A stretch of DNA of 64,000 bases from Petrolisthes cinctipes (taxonomy: Eukaryota > Arthropoda > Malacostraca > Decapoda > Porcellanidae): contig JAWQEG010000490.1 of assembly GCA_033782935.1 (NCBI GenBank), positions 2,076,001-2,140,000 of the forward strand, given 5' to 3'. Under the pieces are notes generated by a model, which was not told where the DNA came from, did not search any database, and saw nothing but the letters and a program-made list of their open reading frames with translations. Shown piece by piece: positions 26,201-39,400 of the stretch; the first letter of the stretch is position 1; every line of letters begins with the position of its first letter. The position numbers and the translations under genes were made by a program.

Positions 26201-27930
26201 TTCTGGGACCCCAAAATATTGAATTTTCGGGTGTTTTGAGCCTGAATTTGAGATATAAACGGGTACAGAAGATACATGCACATATTGACTTTGGGCATCT
26301 AAAATATCAATTTTAGCATGTTTTGGGCCTGTATTTTGAAAATACTGTAACACGGAGTAGGCATGTACAGATCGCTTCTGGGACCCCAAAATATCGAATT
26401 TTCGGGTGTTTAGGGCCAGAATTTGAGATATAAACGCGTACAGAAGATGCATGCACATATCGACTTTTGGGCACCTAAGAGATCGATTTTCAGTATGTTT
26501 TTAGCCTGTATTTTGAAAATACTCTAACACGGAGTAGGCATGTACAGATACCTTCTGGGACCTCTAAATATCGAATTTTCGGGTGTTTTGGGACTGAATT
26601 TGAGATATCGATTTTTTGGCACCTAAAATGTCGATTTTTAGCATGTTTTTAGCCTATATTTTGAAAATATTCTAGCACTGTGTAGGCATGTACAGATTGC
26701 TTCTGGGACCCCAAAATATTGAATTTTCGGGTGTTTTGAGCCTGAATTTGAGATATAAACGGGTACAGAAGATACATGCACATATTGACTTTGGGCATCT
26801 AAAATAACGATTTTAGCATGTTTTGGGCCTGTATTTTGAAAATACTCAAACACTGAGTAGGCATGTACAGATTGCTTCTGGGACCCCAAAATATTGAATT
26901 TTCGGGTGTTTTGAGCCTGAATTTGAGATATAAACGGGTACTGAAGATGCATGCACATATCGACTTTTGTGCACCTAAAAGATCGATTTTCAGTATGTTT
27001 TTAACATGTATTTTAAAAAATACTCTAACACGGAGTAGGCATGTACAGATCGCTTCTGGGACCCCTAAATATCGAATTTTCGGGTGTTTTGGGACTGAAT
27101 TTGAGATATCGACTTTTTGGCACCTAAAAGATCGATTTTTAGCATGTTTTTAGCCTATATTTTGAAAATATTCTAGCACTGTACAGATTGCTTCTGGGAC
27201 CCCAAAATATTGAATTTTCGGGTGTTTTGAGCCTGAATTTGAGATATAAACGGGTACAGAAGATACATGCACATATTGACTTTGGGCACCAAAAATATCG
27301 ATTTTCAGCATGTTTTGGGCCTGAATTTTGAAAATACTCTAACACGGAGTAGGCATGTACAGATCGCTTCTGGGACCTCTAAATATCGAATTTGGGTGTG
27401 TTTTGGGACTGAATTTGAGATATCGATTTTTTGGCACCTGAAATGTCGATTTTTAGCATGTTTTTAGCCTATATTTTGAAAATATTTCAGCACTGTGTAG
27501 GCATGTACAGATTGCTTCTGGGACCCCAAAATATTGAATTTTCGGGTGTTTTGAGCCTGAATTTGAGATATAAACGGGTACAGAAGATACATGCACATAT
27601 TGACTTTGGGCATCTAAAATATCGATTTTCAGCATGTTTTGGGCCTGTATTTTGAAAATACTATAACACTGAGTAGGCATGTACAGATTGCTTCTGGGAC
27701 CCCAAAATATTGAATTTTCGGGTGTTTTGAGCCTGAATTTGAGATATAAACGGGTACAGAAGATACATGCACATATCGACTTTTGTGCACCTAAAAGATC
27801 GATTTTCAGTATGTTAAGAGCATGTATTTTGAAAATACTCTAACACGGAGTAGGCATGTACAGATCGCTTCTGGGACCCCTAAATATCGAATTTTCGGGT
27901 GTTTAAGGCCAGAATTTGAGATATAAACGG
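17259..27930 (+). repeat. Disordered satellite stretch rich in hybrid monomers
   Basis: The X-Y alternation is broken by extra or missing monomers. There are 677-bp forms starting at the a/b junctions 18536 and 22188, and six copies of the 10-bp-deletion b monomer (junctions 19255, 20247, 21740, 24373, 25365, 27181). At 23401-23420 an independent 8-bp loss turns GAGTAGGCATGTACAG into GAGTACAG. Around 26311 and 26811 two b1 monomers 500 bp apart share GATTTTAGCATG or CAATTTTAGCATG, with one C missing. Confidence 0.78.
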
Positions 27931-28756
27931 GTACTGAAGATGCATGCACATATCGACTTTTGGGCACCTAAAAGATCGATTTTCAGTATGTTTTTGGCCT
28001 GTATTTTGAAAATACTCTAACACAGAGTAGGCATGTACAGATACCTTCTGGGACCTCTAAATATCGAATTTTCGGGTGTTATGGGACTGAATTTGAGATA
28101 TCGATTTTTTGGCACCTATAATATCGAATTTTAGCATGTTTTTAGCCTATATTTTGAAAATATTATAGCACTGTGTAGGCATGTACAGATTGCTTCTGGG
28201 AACCCAAAATATTGAATTTTCGGGTGTTTTGAGCCTGAATTTGAGATATAAACGGGTACAGAAGATACATGCACATATTGACTTTGGGCATCTAAAATAT
28301 CGATTTTCAGCATGTTTTGGGCCTGTATTTTGAAAATACTCTAACACTAAGTAGGCATGTACAGATTGCTTCTGGGACCCCAAAATATTGAATTTTCGGG
28401 TGTTTTGAGCCTGAATTTGATATATAAACGGGTACTGAAGATGCATGCACATATCGACTTTTGTGCACCTAAAAGATCGATTTTCAGTATGTTTTGAGCA
28501 TGTATTTTGAAAATACTCTAACACGGAGTAGGCCTGTACAGATCGCTTCTTGGACCCCTACATATCGAATTTTCGGGTGTTTTGGGACTGAATTTGAGAT
28601 ATCGACTTCTTGTCACCTAAAAGATCGATTTTTAGCATGTTTTTAGCCTATATTTTGAAAATATTCTAGCACTGGGTAGGCATGTACAGATTGCTTCTGG
28701 GACCCGAAAATATTGAATTTTCGGGTGTTTTGAGCCTGAATTTGAGATATAAACGG
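27931..28756 (+). repeat. 826-bp tandem duplication, copy 1
   Basis: Matches the next 826 bp, including private marks: CACAGAGTAGG (near 28022), GTTATGGGACTG (28078), TATAATATCGAATTTTAG (28118), GGGAACCCAAAAT (28198), TTTGATATATAAACGGG (28418), CTTCTTGGACCCCTACAT (28546) and GACTTCTTGTCACC (28605). Boundaries are approximate because monomers flanking the junction are alike. Confidence 0.85.
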
Positions 28757-29582
28757 GTACAGAAGATGCATGCACATATCGACTTTTGGGCACCTAAAAG
28801 ATCGATTTTCAGTATGTTTTTGGCCTGTATTTTGAAAATACTCTAACACAGAGTAGGCATGTACAGATACCTTCTGGTACCTCTAAATATCGAATTTTCG
28901 GGTGTTATGGGACTGAATTTGAGATATCGATTTTTCTGCACCTATAATATCGAATTTTAGCATGTTTTTAGCCTATATTTTGAAAATATTATAGCACTGT
29001 GTAGGCATGTACAGATTGATTCTGGGAACCCAAAATATTGAATTTTCGGGTGTTTTGAGCCTGAATTTGAGATATAAACGGGTACAGAAGATACATGCAC
29101 ATATTGACTTTGGGCATCTAAAATATCGATTTTCAGCATGTTTTGGGCCTGTATTTTGAAAATACTCTAACACTAAGTAGGCATGTACAGATTGCTTCTG
29201 GGACCCCAAAATATTGAATTTTCGGGTGTTTTGAGCCTGAATTTGATATATAAACGGGTACTGAAGATGCATGCACATATCGACTTTTGTGCACCTAAAA
29301 GATCGATTTTCAGTATGTTTTGAGCATGTATTTTGAAAATACTCTAACACGGAGTAGGCATGTACAGATCGCTTCTTGGACCCCTACATATCGAATTTTC
29401 GGGTGTTTTGGGACTGAATTTGAGATATCGACTTCTTGTCACCTAAAAGATCGATTTTTAGCATGTTTTTAGCCTATATTTTGAAAATATTCTAGCACTG
29501 GGTAGGCATGTACAGATTGCTTCTGGGACCAGAAAATATTGAATTTTCGGGTGTTTTGAGGCTGAATTTGAGATATAAACGG
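28757..29582 (+). repeat. 826-bp tandem duplication, copy 2
   Basis: Carries all the marks of copy 1 at +826 bp. Differences I can see include CTTCTGGTACC (28874), TTTTTCTGCACC (28934), GATTGATTCTGGG (29019) and GGGACCAGAAAAT (29526). Its 3' part is in turn the first part of a larger 2171-bp duplication, so the two events are nested. Confidence 0.85.
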
Positions 29583-31493
29583 GTACAGAAGATACATGCA
29601 CATATTGACTTTGGGCACCAAAAATATAGATTTTCAGCATGTTTTGGGCCTGAATTTTGAAAATACTCTAACACGGAGTAGGCATGTACAGATCGCTTCT
29701 GGGACCCCAAAATATCGAATTTTCGGGTGTTTAGGGCCAGAATTTGAGATATAAACGGGTACTGAAGATGCATGCACATATCGACTTTTGGGCACCTAAA
29801 AGATCGATTTTCAGTATGTTTTTGGCCTGTATTTTGAAAATACTCTAACACGGAGTAGGCATGTACAGATCGCTTCTGGGACCCCTAAATATCGAATTTT
29901 CGGGTGTTTTGGGACTGAATTTGAGATATCAACTTTTTGGCACTTAAAAGATCGATTTTTAGCATGTTTTTAGCCAATATTTTGAAAATATTCTAGCACT
30001 GTACAGATTGCTTCTGGGACCCCAAAATATTGAATTTTCGGGTGTTTTGAGCCTGAATTTGAGATATAAACGGGTACAGAAGATACATGCACATATTGAC
30101 TTTGGGCACCAAAAATATCGATTTTCAGCATGTTTTGGGCCTGAATTTTGAAAATGCTCTAACACGGAGTAGGCATGTACAGATCGCTTCTGGGACCCCA
30201 AAATATCGAATTTTCGGGTGTTTAGGGCCAGAATTTGAGATATAAACGGGTACAGAAGATGCATGCACATATCGACTTTTGGGCACCTAAAAGATCGATT
30301 TTCAGTATGTTTTTGGCCTGTATTTTGAAAATACTCTAACACGGAGTAGGCATGTACAGATTGCTTCTGGGACCCCAAAATATTGAATTTTCGGGTGTTT
30401 TGAGCCTGAATTTGAGATATAAACGGGTACTGAAGATGCATGCACATATCGACTTTTGGGCACCTAAAAGATCGATTTTTAGTATGTTTTGAGCATGTAT
30501 TTTGAAAATACTCTAACACGGAGTAGGCATGTACAGATCGCTTCTGGGACCCCTAAATATCGAATTTTCGGGTGTTTTGGGACTGAATTTGAGATATCAA
30601 CTTTTTGGCACCTAAAAGATCGATTTTTAGCATGTTTTTTAGCCTATATTTTGAAAATATTCTAGCACTGAGTAGGCATGTACAGATTGCTTCTGGGACC
30701 CCAAAATATTGAATTTTCGGATGTTTTGAGCCTGAATTTGAGATATAAACGGGTACAGAAGATACATGCACATATTAACTTTGGGCATCTAAAATATCGA
30801 TTTTCAGCATGTTTTGGGCCTGTATTTTGAAAATACTCCAACACTGAGTAGGCATGTACAGATTGCTTCTGGGACCCCAAAATATTGAATTTTCGGGTGT
30901 TTTGAGCCTGAATTTGAGATATAAACGGGTACTGAAGATGCATGCACATATCGACTTTTGTGCACCTAAAAGATCGATTTTCAGTATGTTTTGAGCATGT
31001 ATTTTGAAAATACTCTAACACGGAGTAGGCATGTACAGATCGCTTCTGGGACCCCTAAATATCGAATTTTCGGGTGTTTTGGGACTGAATTTGAGATATC
31101 TACTTTTTGGCACCTAAAAGATCGATTTTTAGCATTTTTTTAGCCTATATTTTGAAAATATTCTAGCACTGAGTAGGCATGTACAGATTGCTTCTGGGAC
31201 CCCAAAATATTGAATTTTCGGGTGTTTTGAGCCTGAATTTGAGATATAAACGGGTACAGAAGATACATGCACATATTGACTTTGGGCACCAAAAATATCG
31301 ATTTTCAGCATGTTTTGGGCCTGAATTTTGAAAATACTCTAACACGGAGTAGGCATGTACAGATCGCTTCTGGGACCCCAAAATATCGAATTTTCGGGTG
31401 TTTAGGGCCAGAATTTGAGATATAAACGGGTACAGAAGATGCATGCACATATCGACTTTTGGGCACCTAAAAGATCGATTTTCAGTATGTTTT
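29323..31493 (+). repeat. 2171-bp tandem duplication, copy 1
   Basis: Every irregularity here recurs 2171 bp downstream: CTTCTTGG/CTACAT, CTTCTTGTCACC, GGGTAGGC with TTGAGGCTG, AAAAATATAGATTTTC (29625), GGCACTTAAAAG (29940) with a 10-bp deletion (30001), ATATCAAC with a T6 run (30635-30640), CGGATG, ATATTAACTTTGG (30772), CTCCAACAC (30837) and GCATTTTTTTAGCC (31132). The 5' boundary is set by the copy 2 junction near 31493. Confidence 0.9.
30591..30640 (+). repeat. ATATCAAC plus T6 variant of a2 (reference copy)
   Basis: The a2 monomer here has ATATCAAC instead of ATATCGAC and six T instead of five in GCATGTTTTTTAGCC. The same pair of changes occurs with T6 runs at 32806-32811, 51506-51511, 53187-53192 and 55843-55848, that is, in two clusters about 19 kb apart. 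Confidence 0.88.
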
Positions 31494-33540
31494 AGCATGT
31501 ATTTTGAAAATACTCTAACACGGAGTAGGCATGTACAGATCGCTTCTTGGACCCCTACATATCGAATTTTCGGGTGTTTTGGGACTGAATTTGAGATATC
31601 GACTTCTTGTCACCTAAAAGATCGATTTTTAGCATGTTTTTAGCCTATATTTTGAAAATATTCTAGCACTGGGTAGGCATGTACAGATTGCTTCTGGGAC
31701 CCGAAAATATTGAATTTTCGGGTGTTTTGAGGCTGAATTTGAGATATAAACGGGTACAGAAGATACATGCACATATTGACTTTGGGCACCAAAAATATAG
31801 ATTTTCAGCATGTTTTGGGCCTGAATTTTGAAAATACTCTAACACGGAGTAGGCATGTACAGATCGCTTCTGGGACCCCAAAATATCGAATTTTCGGGAG
31901 TTTAGGGCCAGAATTTGAGATATAAACGGGTACTGAAGATGCATGCACATATTGACTTTTGGGCACCTAAAAGATCGATTTTCAGTATGTTTTTGGCCTG
32001 TATTTTGAAAATACTCTAACACGGAGTAGGCATGTACAGATCGCTTCTGGGACCCCTAAATATCGAATTTTCGGGTGTTTTGGGACTGAATTTGAGATAT
32101 CGACTTTTTGGCACTTAAAAGATCGATTTTTAGCATGTTTTTAGCCTATATTTTGAAAATATTCTAGCACTGTACAGATTGCTTCTGGGACCCCAAAATA
32201 TTGAATTTTCGGGTGTTTTGAGCCTGAATTTGAGATATAAACGGGTACAGAAGATACATGCACATATTGACTTTGGGCACCAAAAATATCGATTTTCAGC
32301 ATGTTTTGGGCCTGAATTTTGAAAATGCTCTAACACGGAGTAGGCATGTACAGATTGCTTCTGGGACCCCAAAATATCGAATTTTCGGGTGTTTAGGGCC
32401 AGAATTTGAGATATAAACGGGTACAGAAGATGCATGCACATATCGTCTTTTGGGCACCTAAAAGATCGATTTTCAATATGTTTTTGGCCTGTATTTTGAA
32501 AATACTCTAACACGGAGTAGGCATGTACAGATTGCTTCTGGGACCCCAAAATATTGAATTTTCGGGTGTTTTGAGCCTGAATTTGAGATATAAACGGGTA
32601 CTGAAGATGCATGCACATATCGACTTTTGTGCACCTAAAAGATCGATTTTTAGTATGTTTTGAGCATGTATTTTGAAAATACTCTAACACGGAGTAGGCA
32701 TGTACAGATCGCTTCTGGGACCCCTAAATATCGAATTTTCGGGTGTTTTGGGACTGAATTTGAGATATCAACTTTTTGGCACCTAAAAGATCGATTTTTA
32801 GCATGTTTTTTAGCCTATATTTTGAAAATATTCTAGCACTGAGTAGGCATGTACAGATTGCTTCTGGGACCCCAAAATATTGAATTTTCGGATGTTTTGA
32901 GCCTGAATTTGAGATATAAACGGGTACAGAAGATACATGCACATATTAACTTTGGGCATCTAAAATATCGATTTTCAGCATGTTTTGGGCCTGTATTTTG
33001 AAAATACTCCAACACTGAGTAGGCATGTACAGATTGCTTCTGGGACCCCAAAATATTGAATTTTCGGGTGTTTTGAGCCTGAATTTGAGATATAAACGGG
33101 TACTGAAGATGCATGCACATATCGACTTTTGTGCACCTAAAAGATCGATTTTCAGTATGTTTTGAGCATGTATTTTGAAAATACTCTAACACGGAGTAGG
33201 CATGTACAGATCGCTTCTGGGACCCCTAAATATCGAATTTTCGGGTGTTTTGGGACTGAATTTGAGATATCTACTTTTTGGCACCTAAAAGATCGATTTT
33301 TAGCATTTTTTTAGCCTATATTTTGAAAATATTCTAGCACTGAGTAGGCATGTACAGATTGCTTCTGGGACCCCAAAATATTGATTTTTCGGGTGTTTTG
33401 AGCCTGAATTTCAGATATAAACGGGTACAGAAGATACATGCACATATTGACTTTGGGCACCAAAAATATCGATTTTCAGCATGTTTTGGGCCCGAATTTT
33501 GAAAACACTCTAACACGGAGTAGGCATGTACAGATCGCTT
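31494..33540 (+). repeat. 2171-bp tandem duplication, copy 2 (3' end diverged)
   Basis: Copy 2 begins at a c2-to-c1 switch, where TATGTTTTAGCATG lacks the G of the usual TTTTGAGCATG. It matches copy 1 until about 33540, where copy 1 continues with CCCCAAAATATCG (c2) and copy 2 continues with CCCCTAAATATCG (a2). Differences seen include CAGATTG for CAGATCG near 32353, TCGTCTTTTGG near 32444 and CAATATG near 32474. Confidence 0.88.
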
Positions 33541-34434
33541 CTGGGACCCCTAAATATCGAATTTTCGGGTGTTTTGGGACTGAATTTGAGATATCGACTT
33601 TTTGGCACCTAAAAGATCGATTTTTAGCATGTTTTTAGCCTATATTTTGAAAATATTCTAGCACTGAGTAGGCATATACAGATTGCTTCTGGGACCCCAA
33701 AATATTGAATTTTCGGGTGTTTTGAGCCTGAATTTGATATATAAACGGGTACAGAAGATACATGCACATATTGACTTTGGGCATCTAAAATATCGATTTT
33801 CAGTATGTTTTGAGCATTTATTTTGAAAATACTCTAACACGGAGTAGGCATGTACAGATCGCTTCTGGGACCCCTACATATCGAATTTTCGGGTGTTTTG
33901 GGACTGAATTTGAGATATCGACTTTTTGGCACCTAAAAGATCGATTTTTAGCATGTTTTTAGCCTATATTTTGAAAATATTCTAGCACTGGGTAGGCATG
34001 TACAGATTGCTTCTGGGACCCCAAAATATTGAATTTTCGGGTGTTTTGAGGCTGATTTTGAGATATAAACGGGTACAGAAGATACATGCACATATTGACT
34101 TTGGGCACCAAAAATATAGATTTTCAGCATGTTTTGGGCCTGAATTTTGAAAATACTCTAACACGGAGTAGGCATGTACAGATCGCTTCTGGGACCCCAA
34201 AATATCGAATTTTCGGGTGTTTAGGGCCAGAATTTGAGATATAAACGGGTACAGAAGATGCATGCACATATCGACTTTTGGGCACCTAAAAGATCGATTT
34301 TCAGTATGTTTTTGGCCTGTATTTTGAAAATACTCTAACACGGAGTAGGCATGTACAGATTGCTTCTGGGACCCCTAAATATCGAATTTTCGGGTGTTTT
34401 GGGACTGAATTTGAGATATCGACTTTTTGGCACT

Positions 34435-35085
34435 TAAAAGATCGATTTTTAGCATGTTTTTAGCCTTTATTTTGAAAATATTCTAGCACTGTACAGATTG
34501 CTTCTGGGACCCCAAAATATTGAATTTTCGGGTGTTTTGAGCCTGAATTTGAGAAATAAACGGGTACAGAAGATACATGCACATATTGACTTTGGGCATC
34601 TAAAATATCGATTTTCAGCATGTTTTGGGCCTGTATTTTGAAAATACTCTAACACTGAGTAGGCATGTACAGATTGCTTCTGGGACCCCAAAATATTGAA
34701 TTTTCGGGTGTTTTAGGCCTGAATTTGAGATATAAACGGGTACTGAAGATGCATGCACATATCGACTTTTGTGCATCAAAAAGATCGATTTTCAGTATGT
34801 TTTGAGCATGTATTTTGAAAATACTCTAACACGGAGTAGGCATGTACAGATCGCTTTTGGGACCCCTAAATATCGAATTTTCGGGTGTTTTGGGACTGAA
34901 TTTGAGATATCGACTTTTTGGCACCTAAAAGATCGATTTTTAGCATGTTTTTAGCCTATATTTTGAAAATATTCTAGCACTGAGTAGGCATGTACAGATT
35001 GCTTCTGGGACCCCAAAATATTGAATTTTCGGGTGTTTTGAGCCTGAATTTGAGATATAAACGGGTACAGAAGATACATGCACAT
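34435..35085 (+). repeat. Duplication at 1317-bp offset, copy 1 (approximate ends)
   Basis: Shares with the segment 1317 bp downstream the marks TAGCCTTTATTTTG (near 34465), a 10-bp-deletion b monomer (junction 34491) and GTGCATCAAAAAGATCG (near 34773). Similarity of structure ends where this copy continues as b2 (GGGCACCAAAAA near 35097). Confidence 0.75.
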
Positions 35086-35751
35086 ATTGACTTTGGGCAC
35101 CAAAAATATCGATTTTCAGCATGTTTTGGGCCTGAATTTTGAAAATACTCTAACACGGAGTAGGCATGTACAGATCGCTTCTGGGACCACAAAATATCGA
35201 ATTTTCGGGTGTTTAGGGCCAGAATTTGAGATATAAACGGGTACAGAAGATGCATGCACATATCGACTTTTGGGCACCTAAGAGATCGATTTTCAGAATG
35301 TTTTTGGCCTGTGTTTTGAAAATACTCTAACACGGAGTAGGCATGTACAGATACCTTCTGGGACCTCTAAATATCGAATTTTCGGGTGTTTTGGGACTGA
35401 ATTTGAGATATCGATTTTTTGGCACCTAAAATGTCGATTTTTAGCATGTTTTTAGCCTATATTTTGAAAATATTCTAGCACTGTGTAGGCATGTACAGAT
35501 TGCTTCTGGGACCCCAAAATATTGAATTTTTGGGTGTTTTGAGCCTGAATTTGAGATATAAACGGGTACTGAAGATGCATTCACATATCGACTTTTGTGC
35601 ACCTAAAAGATCGATTTTCAGTATGTTTTGAGCATGTATTTTGAAAATACTCTAACACGGAGTAGGCATGTACAGATCGCTTCTGGGACCCCTAAATATC
35701 GAATTTTCGGGTGTTTTGGGACTGAATTTGAGATATCGACTTTTTGGCACA

Positions 35752-36402
35752 TAAAAGATCGATTTTTAGCATGTTTTTAGCCTTTATTTTGAAAATATTC
35801 TAGCACTGTACAGATTGCTTCTGGGACCCCAAAATATTGAATTTTCGGGTGTTTTGAGCCTGAATTTGAGATATAAACGGGTACAGAAGATACATGCACA
35901 TATTGACTTTGGGCATCTAAAATATCGATTTACAGCATGTTTTGGGCCTGTATTTTGAAAATACTCTAACACTGAGTAGGCATGTACAGATTGCTTCTGG
36001 GACCCCAAAATATTGAATTTTCGGGTGTTTTAAGCCAGAATTTGAGATATAAACGGGTACTGAAGATGCATGCACATATCGACTTTTGTGCATCAAAAAG
36101 ATCGATTTTCAGTATGTTTTGAGCATGTATTTTGAAAATACTCTAACACGGAGTAGGCATGTACAGATCGCTTCTGGGACCCCTAAATATCGAATTTTCG
36201 GGTGTTTTGGGACTGAAATTGAGATATCGACTTTTTGGCACCTAAAAGATCGATTTTTAGCATGTTTTTAGCCTATATTTTGAAAATATTCTAGCACTGA
36301 GTAGGCATGTACAGATTGCTTCTGGGACCCCAAAATATTGAATTTTCGGGTGTTTTGAGCCTGAATTTGAGATATAAACGGGTACAGAAGATACATGCAC
36401 AT
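35752..36402 (+). repeat. Duplication at 1317-bp offset, copy 2 (approximate ends)
   Basis: Second copy of the segment at 34435-35085, with TAGCCTTTATTTTG, the 10-bp deletion (junction 35808) and GTGCATCAAAAAGATCG (near 36090). It has its own GGCACATAAAAG near 35747 and continues into a b1/c1 fusion instead of b2. Confidence 0.75.
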
Positions 36403-39400
36403 ATTGACTTTGGGCATCTAAAATATCGATTTTCAGTATGTTTTGAGCATGTATTTTGAAAATACTCTAACACGGAGTAGGCATGTACAGATCGCTTCTG
36501 GGACCCCTAAATATCGAATTTTCGGGTGTTTAGGGCCAGAATTTGAGATATAAACGGGTACAGAAGATGCATGCACATATCGACTATTGGGCACCTAAGA
36601 GATCGATTTTCAGTATGTTTTTGGCCTGTATTTTGAAAATACTCTAACACGGAGTAGGCATGTACAGATACCTTCTGGGACCTCTAAATATCGAATTTTC
36701 GGGTGTTTTGGGACTGAATTTGAGATATCGATTTTTTGGCACCTAAAATGTCGATTTTTAGCATGTTTTTAGCCTATATTTTGAAAATATTCTAGCACTG
36801 TGTAGGCATGTACAGATTGCTTCTGGGACCCCAAAATATTGAATTTTCGGGTGTTTTGAGCCTGAATTTGAGATATAAATGGGTACAGAAGATACATGCA
36901 CATATTTACTTTGGGCACCAAAAATATCGATTTTCAGCATGTTTTGGGCCTGAATTTTGAAAATATTCTAACATGGAGTAGGCATGTACAGATCGCTTCT
37001 GGGACCCCAAAATATCGAATTTTCGGGTGTTTAGGGCCAGAATTTGAGATATAAACGGGTACAGAAGATGCATGCACATATCGACTTTTGGGCACCTAAA
37101 AGATCGATTTTCAGTATGTTTTGAGCATGTATTTTGAAAATACTCTAACACGGAGTATGCATGTACAGATCGCTTCTGGGACCCCTAAATATCGAATTTT
37201 CGGGTGTTTTGGGACTGAATTTGAGATATCGACTTTTTGGCTCCTAAAAGATCGATTTTTAGCATGTTTTTAACCTATATTTTGAAAATATTCTAGCACT
37301 GAGTAGGCATGTACAGATTGCTTCTGGGACCCCAAAATATTGAATTTTCGGGTGTTTTGAGCCTGAATTTGAGATATAAACGGGTACAGAAGATACATGC
37401 ACATATTGACTTTGGGCACCAAAAATATCGATTTTCAGCATGTTTTGGGCCTGAATTTTGAAAATACTCTAACACGTAGTAGGCATGTACAGATCGCTTC
37501 TGGGACCCCAAAATATCGAATTTTAGGGTGTTTAGGGCCAGAATTTGAGGTATTAACGGGTACAGAAGATGCATGCACATATCGACTTTTGGGCACCTAA
37601 AAGATCGATTTTCAGTATGTTTTTGTCCTGTATTTTGAAAATACTCTAACACGTAGTAGGCATGTACAGATACCTTCTGGGACCTCTAAATATCGAATTT
37701 TCGGGTGTTTTGGGACTGAATTTGAGATATCGATTTTTTGGCACCTAAAATGTCGATTTTTAGCATGTTTTTAGCCTATATTTTGAAAATATTCTAGCAC
37801 TGTGTAGGCATGTACAGATTGCTTCTGGGACCCCAAAATATTGAATTTTCGGGTGTTTTGAGCCTGAATTTGAGATATAAACGGGTACAGAAGATACATG
37901 CACATATTGACTTTGGGCATCTAAAATATCGATTTTCAGCATGTTTTGGGCCTGTATTTTGAAATTACTCTAACACTGAGTAGGCATGTACAGATTGCTT
38001 CTGGGACCCCAAAATATTGAATTTTCGGGTGTTTAGGGCCTGAATTTGAGATATAAACGGGTACTGAAGATGCATGCACATATCGACTTTTATGCACCTA
38101 AAAGATCGATTTTCAGTATGTTTTGAGCATGTATTTTGAAAATACTCTAACACAGAGTAGGCATGTACAGATCGCTTCTGGGACCCCTAAATATCGAATT
38201 TTCGGGTGTTTTGGGGCTGAATTTGAGATATCGACTTTTTGGCACCTAAAAGATCGATTTTTAGAATGTTTTTAGCCTATATTTTGAAAATATTCTAGCA
38301 CTGTACAGATTGCTTCTGGGACCCCAAAATATTGAATTTTCGGGTGTTTTGAGCCTGAATTTGAGATATAAACGGGTACAGAAGATTCATGCACATATTG
38401 ACTTTGGGCACCAAAAATATCGATTTTCAGCATGTTTTGGGCCTGAATTTTGAAAATACTCTAACACGGAGTAGGCATGTACAGATCGCTTCTGGGACCA
38501 CAAAATATCGAATTTTCGGGTGTTTAGGGCCAGAATTTGAGGTATAAACGGGTACAGAAGATGCATGCACATATCGACTTTTGTGCACCTAAAAGATCGA
38601 TTTTCAGTATGTTTTTGGCCTGTATTTTGAAAATACTCTAACACGGAGTAGGCATGTACAGATACCTTCTGGGACCTCTAAATATCGAATTTTCGGGTGT
38701 TTTGGGACTGAATTTGAGATATCGATTTTTTGGCACCTAAAATGTCGATTTTTAGCATGTTTTTAGCCTATATTTTGAAAATATTCTAGCACTGTGTAGG
38801 CATGTACAGATTGCTTCTGGGACCCCAAAATATTGAATTTTCGGGTGTTTTGAGCCTGAATTTGAGATATAAACGGGTACAGAAGATACATGCACATATT
38901 GACTTTGGGCATCTAAAATATCGATTTTCAGCATGTTTTGGGCCTGTATTTTGAAAATACTCTTAACACTGAGTAGGCATGTACAGATTGCTTCTGGGAC
39001 CCCAAAATATTGAATTTTCGGGTGTTTTGAGCCTGAATTTGAGATATAAACGGGTACTGAAGATGCATGCACATATCGACTTTTGTGCACCTAAAAGATC
39101 GATTTTCAGTATGTTTTGAGCATGTATTTTGAAAATATTCTAACACGGAGTAGGCATGTACAGATCGCTTCTGGGACCCCTAAATATCGAATTTTCGGGT
39201 GTTTTGGGACTGAATTTGAGATATCGACTTTTTGGCACCTAAAAGATCGATTTTTAGCATGTTTTTAGCCTATATTTTGAAAATATTCTAGCACTGTACA
39301 GATTGCTTCTGGGACCCCAAAATATTGAATTTTCGGGTGTTTTGAGCCTGAATTTGAGATATAAACGGGTACAGAAGATACATGCACATATTGACTTTGG

